From contig NW_020954550.1 of the NCBI RefSeq assembly GCF_900497805.2, positions 32,779,479-32,843,478 on the forward strand: a stretch of DNA of 64,000 nt, in the 5' to 3' direction. Source of the stretch: Vombatus ursinus. Taxonomy: Eukaryota > Chordata > Mammalia > Diprotodontia > Vombatidae. The number at the start of each line of letters is the position of its first letter. Positions within the stretch are counted from its first letter, which is position 1. The position numbers were made by a program, and so were the translations under genes. Positions 34,170 through 42,824 of this stretch are shown here, in pieces. The notes beneath the pieces are model-generated. The model had not been told where the DNA came from. It ran no database searches and saw only the letters and a list, made by a program, of their open reading frames with translations.

Positions 34170-35270
34170 TATGTGATATTAAGGCTGCCATTGTCAGATT
34201 TGGAAGTGGGGAGGGAGGTGAGTGGAGGTGGAGGGTGGTAGAATATAAAACAATTTGTGGAAGATACAAAACAATTCTATCCAAAGCAATTTTACCCAGG
34301 GTATGTCCTAAGCAAATTTCTCATCTTGATGAGTTCTTTGAAGTCAATAGGAACACTGAGATCAACTCTGCAGGTTATGAGAGCAAGAGGAGATATCTGC
34401 TCCAGGTGCCAATTGAGCTCACCTAGGAGGTTCCATCGATTTTTTACTAATCCTTTGAAGACTGGCTCATTGTTTAGTCCCTGGCAACTGGGAACATATA
34501 AGCTAGAGAGCCAGAGTTCCTACTCTGTGTTATCTATATTAAGTATCCTTACAAGAGACAAGCTTATCCAAGGGTCTCTGCTCTCAAGGCACCATTGCAA
34601 GAGGGTGAAACCTCAGCCTTCTTGCACCCTCCCAGCCTCCTCCTCAAGTAATTTTGGGGCTCTGGTGGTGGGTGGCATTTGCCCAGTTATATTGCTTGTC
34701 AGACAGTGACAGTCTGGATGCTTTTGAAGCCACATTTAATTTATTCACAACACAGCGGGCAGCCGGCTGATGACTGCAAGTTAATGTGTTTTGCTTTAAT
34801 GAGATAACTGTTTGCCTCCCAGGTTTGGAGGCTTTTGCTAGTTTTATTTGTCAACCTCACCTAAGCTGGAGTGAGGAGAAATGGAGGGTTTTGACTGAAA
34901 TGGCAGAGGGTTGTTGGCCAGGAGAGAGAGGAAGGCCTGGCAGGCTCTCTGATTGATGCTCTACTTCTTGGGCCATTTCAAATTTCTCCGTGATCTTGGC
35001 AATTAAAGACAAGTCTTCTGGGACTAATTCTTGTGACTGGGGGGAGCAATGGATTCAAGTCACATGCATTCCATGTGTTTGCAACTTCGCTCCAATCTGT
35101 TGGAATCAAACAGGGTCTGGAGTACAGCTCTATTCCACCTTTCCTTTTCTTTAAGAAACAAAGAAATCCAAGAGGATTTGGATCCTGGGAATAGATTTTG
35201 GAAACTGAACTCCTTCCAAACAAAGAGGAATCATAGGGTACTTAGCCCAGGCTTTCCAAATAAATGTCTT
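34170..35270. other. Unique-looking sequence, no gene seen
   Basis: About 1.1 kb without recognised repeats. Two overlapping plus-strand frames (34235-34426 and 34257-34709, 150 codons) have no recognisable domain. The segment at 34720-34900 has balanced composition with TTAAT-type motifs and could be conserved non-coding DNA, but I cannot show it. Confidence 0.4.
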
Positions 35271-35282
35271 GGGCATATCTTC

Positions 35283-35504
35283 TATTTTTGAGTCGTTTCA
35301 GTGGTGTCCTACTCTTTGTGACTATTTGGGGTTTTCTTGGCAAAGATACTGGAGTGGTTTGCCATTTCCTTCTCCAGCATATTTTACAGATGAGAATCTG
35401 AGGCAAACAAGTTAAGTGACTTTCCCAGGGTCACACAGCTAGTTAATGTCTAAGGCTGGATTTGAACTCAACCTGGCAATACACCTAAACACCACCTAGC
35501 TGCC
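35283..35504 (-). mobile_element. Mar-1-type CORE-SINE
   Basis: Reverse orientation: BovB-like tail ('gagtcgtttcagtggtgtcc'), 'ggtttgccatttccttctcc', core, and reversed head 'caccacctagctgcc'. A 9-base direct repeat, catatcttc, lies at 35274-35282 and 35505-35513, consistent with a target duplication. Confidence 0.88.
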
Positions 35505-35513
35505 CATATCTTC

Positions 35514-36320
35514 AGTAGGTGGCCAAATAAAGCCCTGTCCTCCAAATGAGCAGTCCCTTTCCCCTCTAAATCTAGCCCTTTTACCTCTTCCTCTAATTAC
35601 CATCTCCCCAACTAGTGGAGGATTACTTACTACCCAATTATCCTTTCTAGTAATATATTAATGTGTAAAGAATGAGAAGGAAAAAGGTAATAGCACCATT
35701 AACACAACTAAATTGATTATACAACCAGGCATTAACTGTGAGCTGGATGAAAGTTTTTGCGAAAGCTAAAGGTTAATCTAACAGGATTTCCAGCCCATTT
35801 TTCCAACCAATTTTACTGTAATAATGTTTCTGACCTCCACCTACCACAGGTCTGTGTGGGTGGGCAAGTCCCTTAGCATTAAAAGCTCACTTCAACTATG
35901 GAGTAATTAGAGGGCACCGCTGCCACCCCCCCCCCCAGGAGGCCTCTCTAGGTTCAGAATCAGGCAATTATATAGTTAATTTAGCATTTCTCTGGAAGGC
36001 TGGCTTTGAAATCAAAAGGCTGTTCGGGCTAAACTAGTACTTACTCATTCCATGGGGAGTTTTGCCCTGGCTTCATGTGCCGGCGTGAAACACCTCTGTG
36101 AAGCTTGCTTTAGAAATGACTAGTCAAGCCAGATCACAGTCAAATCAGTATTTTTTTTCTCTTTGCATGAACAGCCTACTGGAGAGATGCCAGGCTTTCC
36201 ATTATTGGTTAATTGCTTTAGGCTGAAAGCAACTGGGTACTTCCACTTCTCAGATCCAGGTAGCCTTAAATTAGCTTGCAAAGTGTAATTTTCCAGCAAG
36301 AAAGAGCTCGAGAACATCCT
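35514..36320. other. Unique-looking sequence with C11 run
   Basis: About 0.8 kb without recognised repeats apart from an 11-base C run at 35926-35936. It contains several TAATTA/ATTAA-type motifs (for example 'gagtaattag' at about 35901) and is a candidate for conserved non-coding DNA. No exon is evident. Confidence 0.4.
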
Positions 36321-36327
36321 CAAGGTA

Positions 36328-36525
36328 GGCCAATCCATTTATTAAGTGCCTGTTGTGTGCAACAAATCACTTTCTATCAGAGTGACCTCAGGAAAATCAT
36401 TTTATCTCCTTGGGCTCAGATTCCACTTTATAGGAAAAGGGATTTGGAATAGATGACCTCTAAGGTCCTTTCCAGTTCTGAATCTATGATCCTATGCTCT
36501 TAAAACAAAAGTGCTCTTGTGTGCA

Positions 36526-36570
<45 letters not shown>

Positions 36571-36625
36571 GCCCTCAAGAAGCTCACATTCTACTAAGGG
36601 AAACAAGTATAGTAAGTATAGACAA
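36328..36625. mobile_element. L2 3' end, SINE and (AC)n cluster
   Basis: Antisense L2 terminus at about 36328-36360 ('ccatttattaagtgcctgtt'). A sense SINE second half follows at about 36365-36495 ('ggaatagatgacctctaagg'). An AC array lies at 36528-36568, then another antisense L2 piece ('ctgccctcaagaagctcaca'). Confidence 0.7.
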
Positions 36626-36784
36626 GACAATTTAAGGAGAGAGCATGCACTGACAACTAGGGAGATGAGGAAAATTTTACTACTGGAATCCTCCCATTCT
36701 CCTAATCTCACACTCCTTAGATTTGAAATTTTTAGAATCATCCTTTTCTTAAGTATTTTCTTCCCTCTCAGAGAAGAATTTTTT

Positions 36785-37295
36785 TTTTTAAAATGAAATT
36801 TTTATTGCCATCTTTTGTCTTATATCACCTATGTTTCCCATTGTATTCTTTCTCTTCCCTTCTAGGAAGCCATCCTTTATAATAAAGTATGAAAGGGGGA
36901 AAGAGCAAAGATGTCTGATGTTATATGCAGTACCCCACCCCCTCACTTCAGCAAAAGAGTGGAGGAGGTGTAATCTCCTATCTCTTCCTTGGGACTTGCT
37001 TGCTCATTAAAATTTCATAACATTGCTTTATCATTCTTCATTGGGTTTTTTTTTTGTTCTTGGTATCTTTCTTCTCTTGGTATCAGTTGATATAAGTATT
37101 CCCATGTTTCCTTATGTTCATCATGTTCATAGTTGCTTAAAGCACAGTAATATTTCATCACATTCATGGAATACAACTTGATCATCTTCTTTGTTTCCAG
37201 TTCTTTGCTATCAAAGAAAGTGTCGCTATAAATATTTTGGTATATATTGGGCCTTTCTTTTTGTCATTAGCCTCCTTGGGGTATTTATTTAGCTA
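36785..37295 (-). mobile_element. L1/HAL1-lineage 3' end, part 1 (older subfamily)
   Basis: Antisense L1 3' UTR and ORF2 C-terminal end: a T-rich run at the left, then 'cattgctttatcattcttca', 'acacagtaatatttcatcac'-like sequence, 'tttccagttctttgctatca' and 'cgctataaatattttggtat'. These parallel the same region in copies 1 and 2 with much higher divergence. It is interrupted by the RTE-type insertion and resumes at about 37855. Confidence 0.7.
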
Positions 37296-37847
37296 GGGTG
37301 TATGGGGTGTTCAGGGAGGGCTAGCACCACCTCTAGTCTCATGGCTTGCTGAACCCTTTTCAGGGCTGCTCATCCATCTTTGGTGTCCGCCTTTCACTCT
37401 GCTTTCATCTGCGGCTCCAAGAAGCTGTAGCATGCCCAGTGGCCACACCCTGGTAAAATCACCTGGACAGACAGGCAATACCAGGCTGAAGGAAACTGAC
37501 AAGCCTCAAAACCATCTGTGAGTTGGGGGGATGTCTACCCCAAGTATGTGAAAATTTCATCTGGTAGATGAAAATGATTTGTTCCAACAACCATGAAGGC
37601 TGCTGAAGCAGGTGCTGTGGAGAATTTAGAGCTTGGTCAGACTTTGAAGATGTCAAGGTCATCCACTGTCTCCCAGGCCATTGCCAGTCATCTTGACTTT
37701 TGCCTTGCCACTGGACTTCGATTATTCTGGAAGAGAGTGAAGCTGATTACTTTTCTCAACTCTACCTCTTAAATCCAATTCACTCAACTCAAGAAATCAA
37801 CCTATGATGTCACTGATCCTCTTTGAAAATGAAGGACAAACAATAAC
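37296..37847 (+). mobile_element. RTE-type retroelement 3' end inserted in L1
   Basis: Same family as 2371-2672 but longer. Landmarks: 'ctgaacccttttcagggctg', 'cacctggacagacaggcaat', 'gttggggggatgtctacccc', 'cttagagcttggtcagac'-like, 'ccattgccagtcatcttgac', 'tcctctttgaaaatgaagga' and the end 'caaacaataa'. A 7-base direct repeat, ttagcta, flanks it (37289-37295, 37848-37854). The host L1 resumes on the right side. Confidence 0.7.
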
Positions 37848-37854
37848 TTAGCTA

Positions 37855-37950
37855 TGGAATCTCTGAGTCAAAGGCTATGAATAATGTAGTCATTTTCTCA
37901 AAGAAGAAACTTAATCTTTTTACCTTTTTCTTCAACCACCCTATATAAAC
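37855..37950 (-). mobile_element. L1/HAL1-lineage 3' end, part 2
   Basis: 'gaatctctgagtcaaaggct' and 'ttctcaaagaagaaact' continue the antisense L1 ORF2 end where part 1 stopped (copy 1 has 'gtcaaagggtatg' at the corresponding place). Confidence 0.55.
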
Positions 37951-38020
37951 ACAAATCAACCTTGGTTTTTTTAATTTGTTTTTGCTTTGTTTTATTTTTA
38001 TTTCTTAAGTATTATACTTA

Positions 38021-38223
38021 CAGGCTTGAGGAATCTTTGGTCTCGAGGCCACATGTGGTCTCCTAGGTCCTTGGGTGTGGCCTTTTGACTGAGTCCATGC
38101 TTTACAGAACAGATTCTTTTATTAAGGGGATTTGTTATGTGAAGTTTGGATTCAGTCAAAGGGCCACACTTGAGGACCTAGAGGACCACATGTGGTCAAG
38201 AGGCTACAGATTCCCCATCCCAA
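38021..38223. mobile_element. hAT-like MITE with long terminal inverted repeats
   Basis: About 200 bases. The left arm (38021 to about 38098: 'caggcttgaggaatctttgg', 'gaggccacatgtggtctcct') is the imperfect reverse complement of the right arm (about 38147-38223: 'ttcagtcaaagggccacact', 'gaccacatgtggtcaagagg', 'gattccccatccca'). About 50 bases of spacer lie between them. Each arm holds its own palindrome around CCACATGTGG, perfect over 14 bases at 38184-38197. The CAGG-TGAGGAA terminus suggests a hAT-superfamily non-autonomous element. No 8-base target duplication is visible. Confidence 0.75.
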
Positions 38224-38264
38224 TTTCAGAGTATACCAAGGCTAGTATCAGCAAGGGAGCAATG

Positions 38265-38405
38265 TAGTTTAACAAAAGACAACTGACCTGGGTTCTGGTC
38301 TTGGTTATTTCACTAAAATAGCTGTGTTTCTCCTTTATTCCATTACTCTGGACCTCAATTTCCTCATTTGTAAAAGGAAACAGCTGGGCTAGTTGATCCC
38401 CCAAG
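38265..38405 (+). mobile_element. MIR/Ther-type SINE fragment
   Basis: 'acctgggttctggtcttggt', 'tctggacctcaatttcctca', 'tttgtaaaaggaaacag'. Confidence 0.65.
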
Positions 38406-38730
38406 TCAATCAATCAACAAGCATTTATTAAGCACCTACTGCTTCCCAGGGACTGTGGTAGGTTAGGGATACTAGTACAAAGAATGAAACCATCCCTACC
38501 TCCAAAGAATTTACAATTCCAATGGGGGAGACAATAAATAAATAAATAAATAAATGCAAATACATGCAAAATATTTAAATATATGATAGTTTCAAAGGAG
38601 GGCACTATTAGTTGTGGATCAGGAAAGAATTTATGCAGAAGATAATATCTGAGTTTTAGTTCAAAGTAAAAGAAGGACTCTAGGAGATGAAAGGAAGGAT
38701 GAGGGCATCCAGGCATGGATGATGGTTATA
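38406..38730 (-). mobile_element. L2 3' part
   Basis: Antisense terminus 'caacaagcatttattaagca', 'cctaccctccaaag'-like stretch, 'ccaatgggggagacaataaa', an AAAT array (38533-38555), then 'aagaatttatgcagaagata' and 'gatgagggcatccaggcatg'. Confidence 0.85.
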
Positions 38731-38819
38731 CTGATGGTTTCTCACTATATTTCATTCCCCACTAACCTCTTAGCAATATTTGGCTGCACAAATGATGTCC
38801 TTTAATAGAAAAAACTAGA

Positions 38820-39395
38820 AGGGTTTCAATTTTTATTTATTTATTTATTTTTGTTGGTGAGCTTTGCCTTGAGTTGAAGTTTCATCATGGACTGCTGGAT
38901 GCCATTTGTTTTTCTTTGGCTCACTAGGTAAAGTTGGCAGAACCAGAGTGTCCCAGTAGGCACAATTCCTGTGGTAGGCAACAGGAGGCTCTGATTTATG
39001 TTCAGTCGCTTAATGAGCGACCCTGAAAATGGGATATAAATAAATCGGTACTTGAAAGTAGTCTGTCACCAAGAATTACTCTCCACGATGCTATAAACCA
39101 GCCTTGTTAGGAATTCAGCCTGCAGGATGTTGGAGTCAAAAATCAAAATTAACCTTCCCCTTGGTCTACTGTGTTCAGCATTTTAATATAAAGCATGAGG
39201 TTGCCATGGAGTGCTGTGGGTTTGGATTCTTTTCAGTGGAAAATGGATGTTTTGGGCACTCTGCCCAGAGAAGGCATTGGAACACCTTACATGCTGGGCC
39301 CCACCCAGGTGCTGACAGCTGTCTGTTTGCAAGGTGTCTGATGAAGAAGCACTCAGCTTTGCTTTCTGAAGCTTCATTATTAGGGCTCAAACCAA
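38820..39395. other. Unique-looking sequence, candidate conserved non-coding
   Basis: No repeat recognised after the TTTA array at its left end. Balanced composition, several AT-rich homeodomain-like cores and a perfect hairpin gtcgct-taatg-agcgac at 39005-39021. Open frames around 39.1-39.4 kb on both strands overlap one another and show no domain. No cross-species evidence is available here. Confidence 0.4.
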
Positions 39396-39399
39396 CTAT

Positions 39400-39620
39400 C
39401 AATAGAGTGCTAGATGACATTAGGAAGACCTGGATTCGAATACCATACTTTTAACTGTATGATCATTGGCAAGATGCTTAATCTCGCTGGACCTCAGTTT
39501 CCACTTCTCTAAAATGGGGAAAATAATTTAATCTGTAGTACCTACCTCACTAGGTTTTTATGAGGCTTGGCTGAGATTTATATAAGGTACTCTACAAATG
39601 TCTGCTCTTTTTAGTCACCA
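39400..39620 (+). mobile_element. MIR/Ther-type SINE with L2-like tail
   Basis: 'tagagtgctagatgacatta', 'ggaagacctggattcgaata', 'gctggacctcagtttccact', 'aaatggggaaaataatttaa', 'ctacctcactaggtttttat'. Confidence 0.8.
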
Positions 39621-39676
39621 CACAGCCTTAAGTGGTATTTGAAAACATGCTGGGTATGTATACACATGCACATGTA

Positions 39677-39702
39677 AACACACACACACACACACACACA
39701 CA
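39677..39702. repeat. (AC)n microsatellite
   Basis: Short pure AC array. Confidence 0.95.
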
Positions 39703-39828
39703 TGCACAAATTTTAATTCTAAGAAGGGACCAAAAACACAAACCAAAAAAATAAAAATAAAAAACAGTTAATACAGATCTTTAGGCATGGATCTTTAGCT
39801 TATACTTTGTGAATAGTTAATAGTTCAG

Positions 39829-39874
39829 CCTTGAGGCCACATGTGGCCTTGAGGCTGCAGGCTCCTCACCTCTG
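39829..39874. mobile_element. hAT-like MITE, end fragment of the 38021 family
   Basis: 'ccttgaggccacatgtggcc', 'ttgaggctgcaggctcctca', 'cctctg' corresponds to the right arm of 38021-38223, including the 14-base palindrome ggccacatgtggcc (39835-39848). Only one arm remains. Confidence 0.65.
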
Positions 39875-39879
39875 GTTTA

Positions 39880-40455
39880 GGATTTGGCAATGACATTGGT
39901 TCTGGGCTTGAGTGTATGAACAGTTAATGAGAATATTAAAGGAAGAATTTTAGTCCATGTTGAATGCTACCTATTTAAAATGGAACTGGGGATTTTAGTA
40001 TTCATTGTTATTAATATTCTTATCTACAGCTATGGAACAGATGATTAAAATGTGGCCTTGTTTATTTATTCATATATTTATTAATTTTGATTAACTTGCC
40101 AGCATGTAAAACAGATTAACCAGTGACAGAGCACCAGAGTAATTTGTTTAAATAACAAGGACAAAATAAGAGGGAATAAATTTACACTTCAGCAGGAGGA
40201 ATTTAATTTCTGTATAATCTATCACTGCCTTCTTCCAGTGCCCCACTGTGGTTGTGGAGATGACCCTAAGTTCTCAAAAGCTACACCAACAGAGCATAAA
40301 TGCAAGTAGGTTTTACCAAGCTGCAAAAAGCTTTGGGAACAGCCCAACAATAGATAGGATGTCTATTGTGCAGAGATCAGACCAGTTATATTCATTATCT
40401 GGCCTTCTAGGTGTTTCTTGCATAAGACACTCCATCTCCTAACTAAACATTTTCA
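39880..40455. other. Unclassified sequence
   Basis: No gene recognised. Bases 39922-39965 are repeated at 41309-41352 (38/44 identical by eye). Confidence 0.4.
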
Positions 40456-40459
40456 TCGG

Positions 40460-40775
40460 GTCCTCAGTGTAAATTCCTAGATCTTTCTCCTTCCTCATCT
40501 CTGCCTCGACTTCCCCGGCTTCCTTTTACATCTCAGCTAAAACCCTACCTTCTGTGAGGAGCCTTTCCTGGTCCTTCATCCTACTGCCTTCCCTCTCATG
40601 TTTTTTCCAGTTTACCTTGAATATAATTTGTTTATAGGTAGGTGTTTGCATGTTGTATCCCTCATTGGACTCTGAGTTCTTTGAGAGCACAGACTGGGTT
40701 TTGTTTTTGTTTTCGGTCTATCTCTGTGTCTCCAGCTCATAGAAGGAGTGTAATAAATAATTGTTGACTGACTCT
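40460..40775 (+). mobile_element. L2 3' part
   Basis: Sense: 'cttttacatctcagctaaaa', 'gaggagcctttcctggtcct', 'ctctgagttctttgagagca', 'gtgtaataaataattgttga'. Confidence 0.85.
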
Positions 40776-40959
40776 GGGGACATACATCCCCCCCTCCCCA
40801 GTTTTAGCAACTCATGAAGACCAATTACTCTGGTAGAGAGGTTGCAATTCGGAACAGTGGTAGGGGAGCACATACTGACAGTCGTATGTCCTTGAAGTAA
40901 TCAAAAAATAAAAATAGATCATCTGATATTTATGTACGGGATTAAGGTTTGCTGAATGC

Positions 40960-41105
40960 TTTTGACATGTACTCTTTTTGGAGTCTCACAACAGCCCTGT
41001 AAGGTAGGTGCTACAGGTGTTGTTATCCCCATTTTAAAGATGAGGGAAAGGAGAGGTTTTGTGATCTATCCAAGGTAACAGAGCTAAAATGTGCCTGAGG
41101 CAGGG
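40960..41105 (-). mobile_element. MIR-type SINE
   Basis: 'ggagtctcacaacagccctg', 'taaggtaggtgctacaggtg', 'ccccattttaaagatgaggg', 'ggtaacagagctaaaatgtg'. Confidence 0.7.
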
Positions 41106-41640
41106 ACGATCTTTAAATATTTCATTGTTCAGAGATGAAATGTAAACAGGCACTGAGGAGTTCCTTCCTGTCCAGAAATATAACCTAATGATAATACCAG
41201 AATATTTAATATAATGACTATATTTTATTATGATTATAGCTAACACATATAACAATATTCTGTTTTTGGTGTGGAAATTTTCATTGCTAGTATTTTTTTT
41301 CCTTTTGTAGTTAATGAGAATATCAAAGGAAAAGCTTTAATCCATGTTGGATTATTGCCCTTTGGTGATATTTGATGAAAATATCAAATATTCTTGGGAA
41401 GATGGACATTCAGCAGATAATGTTGAGAGACTAAGGTTTCATGACAAGCCCTAGAGAGGCTTACGAAGTTTTCCTTGTGTACCAGGCTTTTGGTGAAATT
41501 TAAAAAATTCTTTAGAACATCTTTTGTGTTTATATCCCCTTCTTTTCCAAATATATCTCTCTCTGCCCCATAACCCAGAGAATTAACTCTTAAAACAAAG
41601 GAGAAAAAAAAGGAAAGTTTAGCAAAATTAACTAAAAGCT
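41106..41640. other. Unclassified sequence
   Basis: No gene or named repeat recognised. It contains the second copy (41309-41352) of the short repeat at 39922-39965. Confidence 0.4.
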
Positions 41641-41715
41641 CATGTACACACATATACATATATTTGGGTGTATGTATATGTGTATGCACACACACACATA
41701 TACGTATGTATATAG
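41641..41715. repeat. Degenerate (CA)n/(TA)n microsatellite
   Basis: Mixed CACATA/TGTATA units with a short CA array. Confidence 0.9.
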
Positions 41716-42085
41716 CATGGATCTGTTAGTTCATGAATGATGTCAAACTTCTTATGCATAATTCTGGCCACCTGATTTTGACTTTCTACGTATCAGATAT
41801 GTGCTGTTTTTACAGCCCATGGATGGTGGGTTATACAGTTTCTACAATTGCTTTGCATCATCTGCATTGTTCAATAAATATAGGTTCCTTAAGGACAACT
41901 TTTCTGTGATTTCTGATAGTGTTGACCTGATATTGAATTACTATTATAAAGCCTATGGATTTCTAGAAACACATCCTCATGACAACTATTTGACGCATCT
42001 TTGAAAGCATGGTTGAATTCATGGGCATGTTATTAATGACATTATTACTGATAATAGCTTTTATACTCATTTTATGAAACAACTC
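41716..42085. other. Unclassified sequence
   Basis: No gene or named repeat recognised; a 67-codon frame at 41801-42004 has no motif. Confidence 0.4.
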
Positions 42086-42089
42086 ACTG

Positions 42090-42245
42090 AGGCAAATCAG
42101 GCAAATATTGTTGTCAGCTACAGATGAGAAAATTGATAGAGGTTAAATGACTTTCCCAAGGTTGCACATCTAGCAAATGACAGAAATGGAATTTGAAGGC
42201 AAGTAGAGTGATCCTCCCATCCTACCATTTAGTTTCCTTGACTAT
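42090..42245 (-). mobile_element. MIR-type SINE
   Basis: 'gctacagatgagaaaattga', 'gaggttaaatgactttccca', 'aggttgcacatctagcaaat', decayed reversed head. Confidence 0.65.
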
Positions 42246-42289
42246 ATTCATCCATCTCTAGTCTCTGGTCTAGTTTCCCCTGGGACAAA

Positions 42290-42495
42290 GACCTGCCTCT
42301 GTAGCAAGACTTTCTGACGATTGAAGTTCATTAGGCATGTAATGGGTGGCTATGGAACACAGCCCTTCCAGGTGAGGTCACTGGTTTTACTTCCCCATTT
42401 TAGTTTGTTACAAAAGATCTCTGTCAGAGTGAGAGCATTCTGTAAAGGCTTCCAATGTAAAAACAAAACATCAATAAAACTTTTTTAAAAAGCAA
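42290..42495 (+). mobile_element. A-tailed retroelement 3' end, unclassified
   Basis: Ends 'ccaatgtaaaaacaaaacat', 'caataaaacttttttaaaaa', with an AATAAA signal just before the A-rich end. It shares its terminus with 14390-14632. Confidence 0.5.
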
Positions 42496-42585
42496 AATTA
42501 AGCCTACTGAGTACATGTGGCTTTTAAGCAACCATGGTCCAACCTGTTGATAATTTTTTGGGGTCCAGATCTATAATTTCATTGA

Positions 42586-42785
42586 TATAGGACACTTCCA
42601 GTGTGTAAATTCCCTTTACCAAAGTAATTGCCAACTGTTCTACAACTTACAATCCTAGAGAGTTGTCTGGGGGCACTGAGTGATGCCCAGAGTCTCACAA
42701 GCAACACAGACCAGAAATAGGACTTGAATGTAAGTATTCTTGACTCACATACTAACTCTGTAGCTACTCTGGTATGCTGCTCCTC
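42586..42785 (-). mobile_element. MIR/Ther-type SINE, second tail variety
   Basis: 'ggacacttccagtgtgtaaa', 'gccaactgttctacaactta', 'cctagagagttgtctggggg', then reversed core and head. Same family as 2915-3099 and 60930-61095. Confidence 0.7.
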
Positions 42786-42824
42786 AGCTGAGACAGATAG
42801 AACCTAAGATAGAAATTATTAAAT

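Noticed and set aside
34257-34709. 150-codon plus-strand frame
   Set aside because: No recognisable domain, another frame is open over the same place, and there is no splice or promoter context. A frame of this length is expected somewhere in 64 kb.
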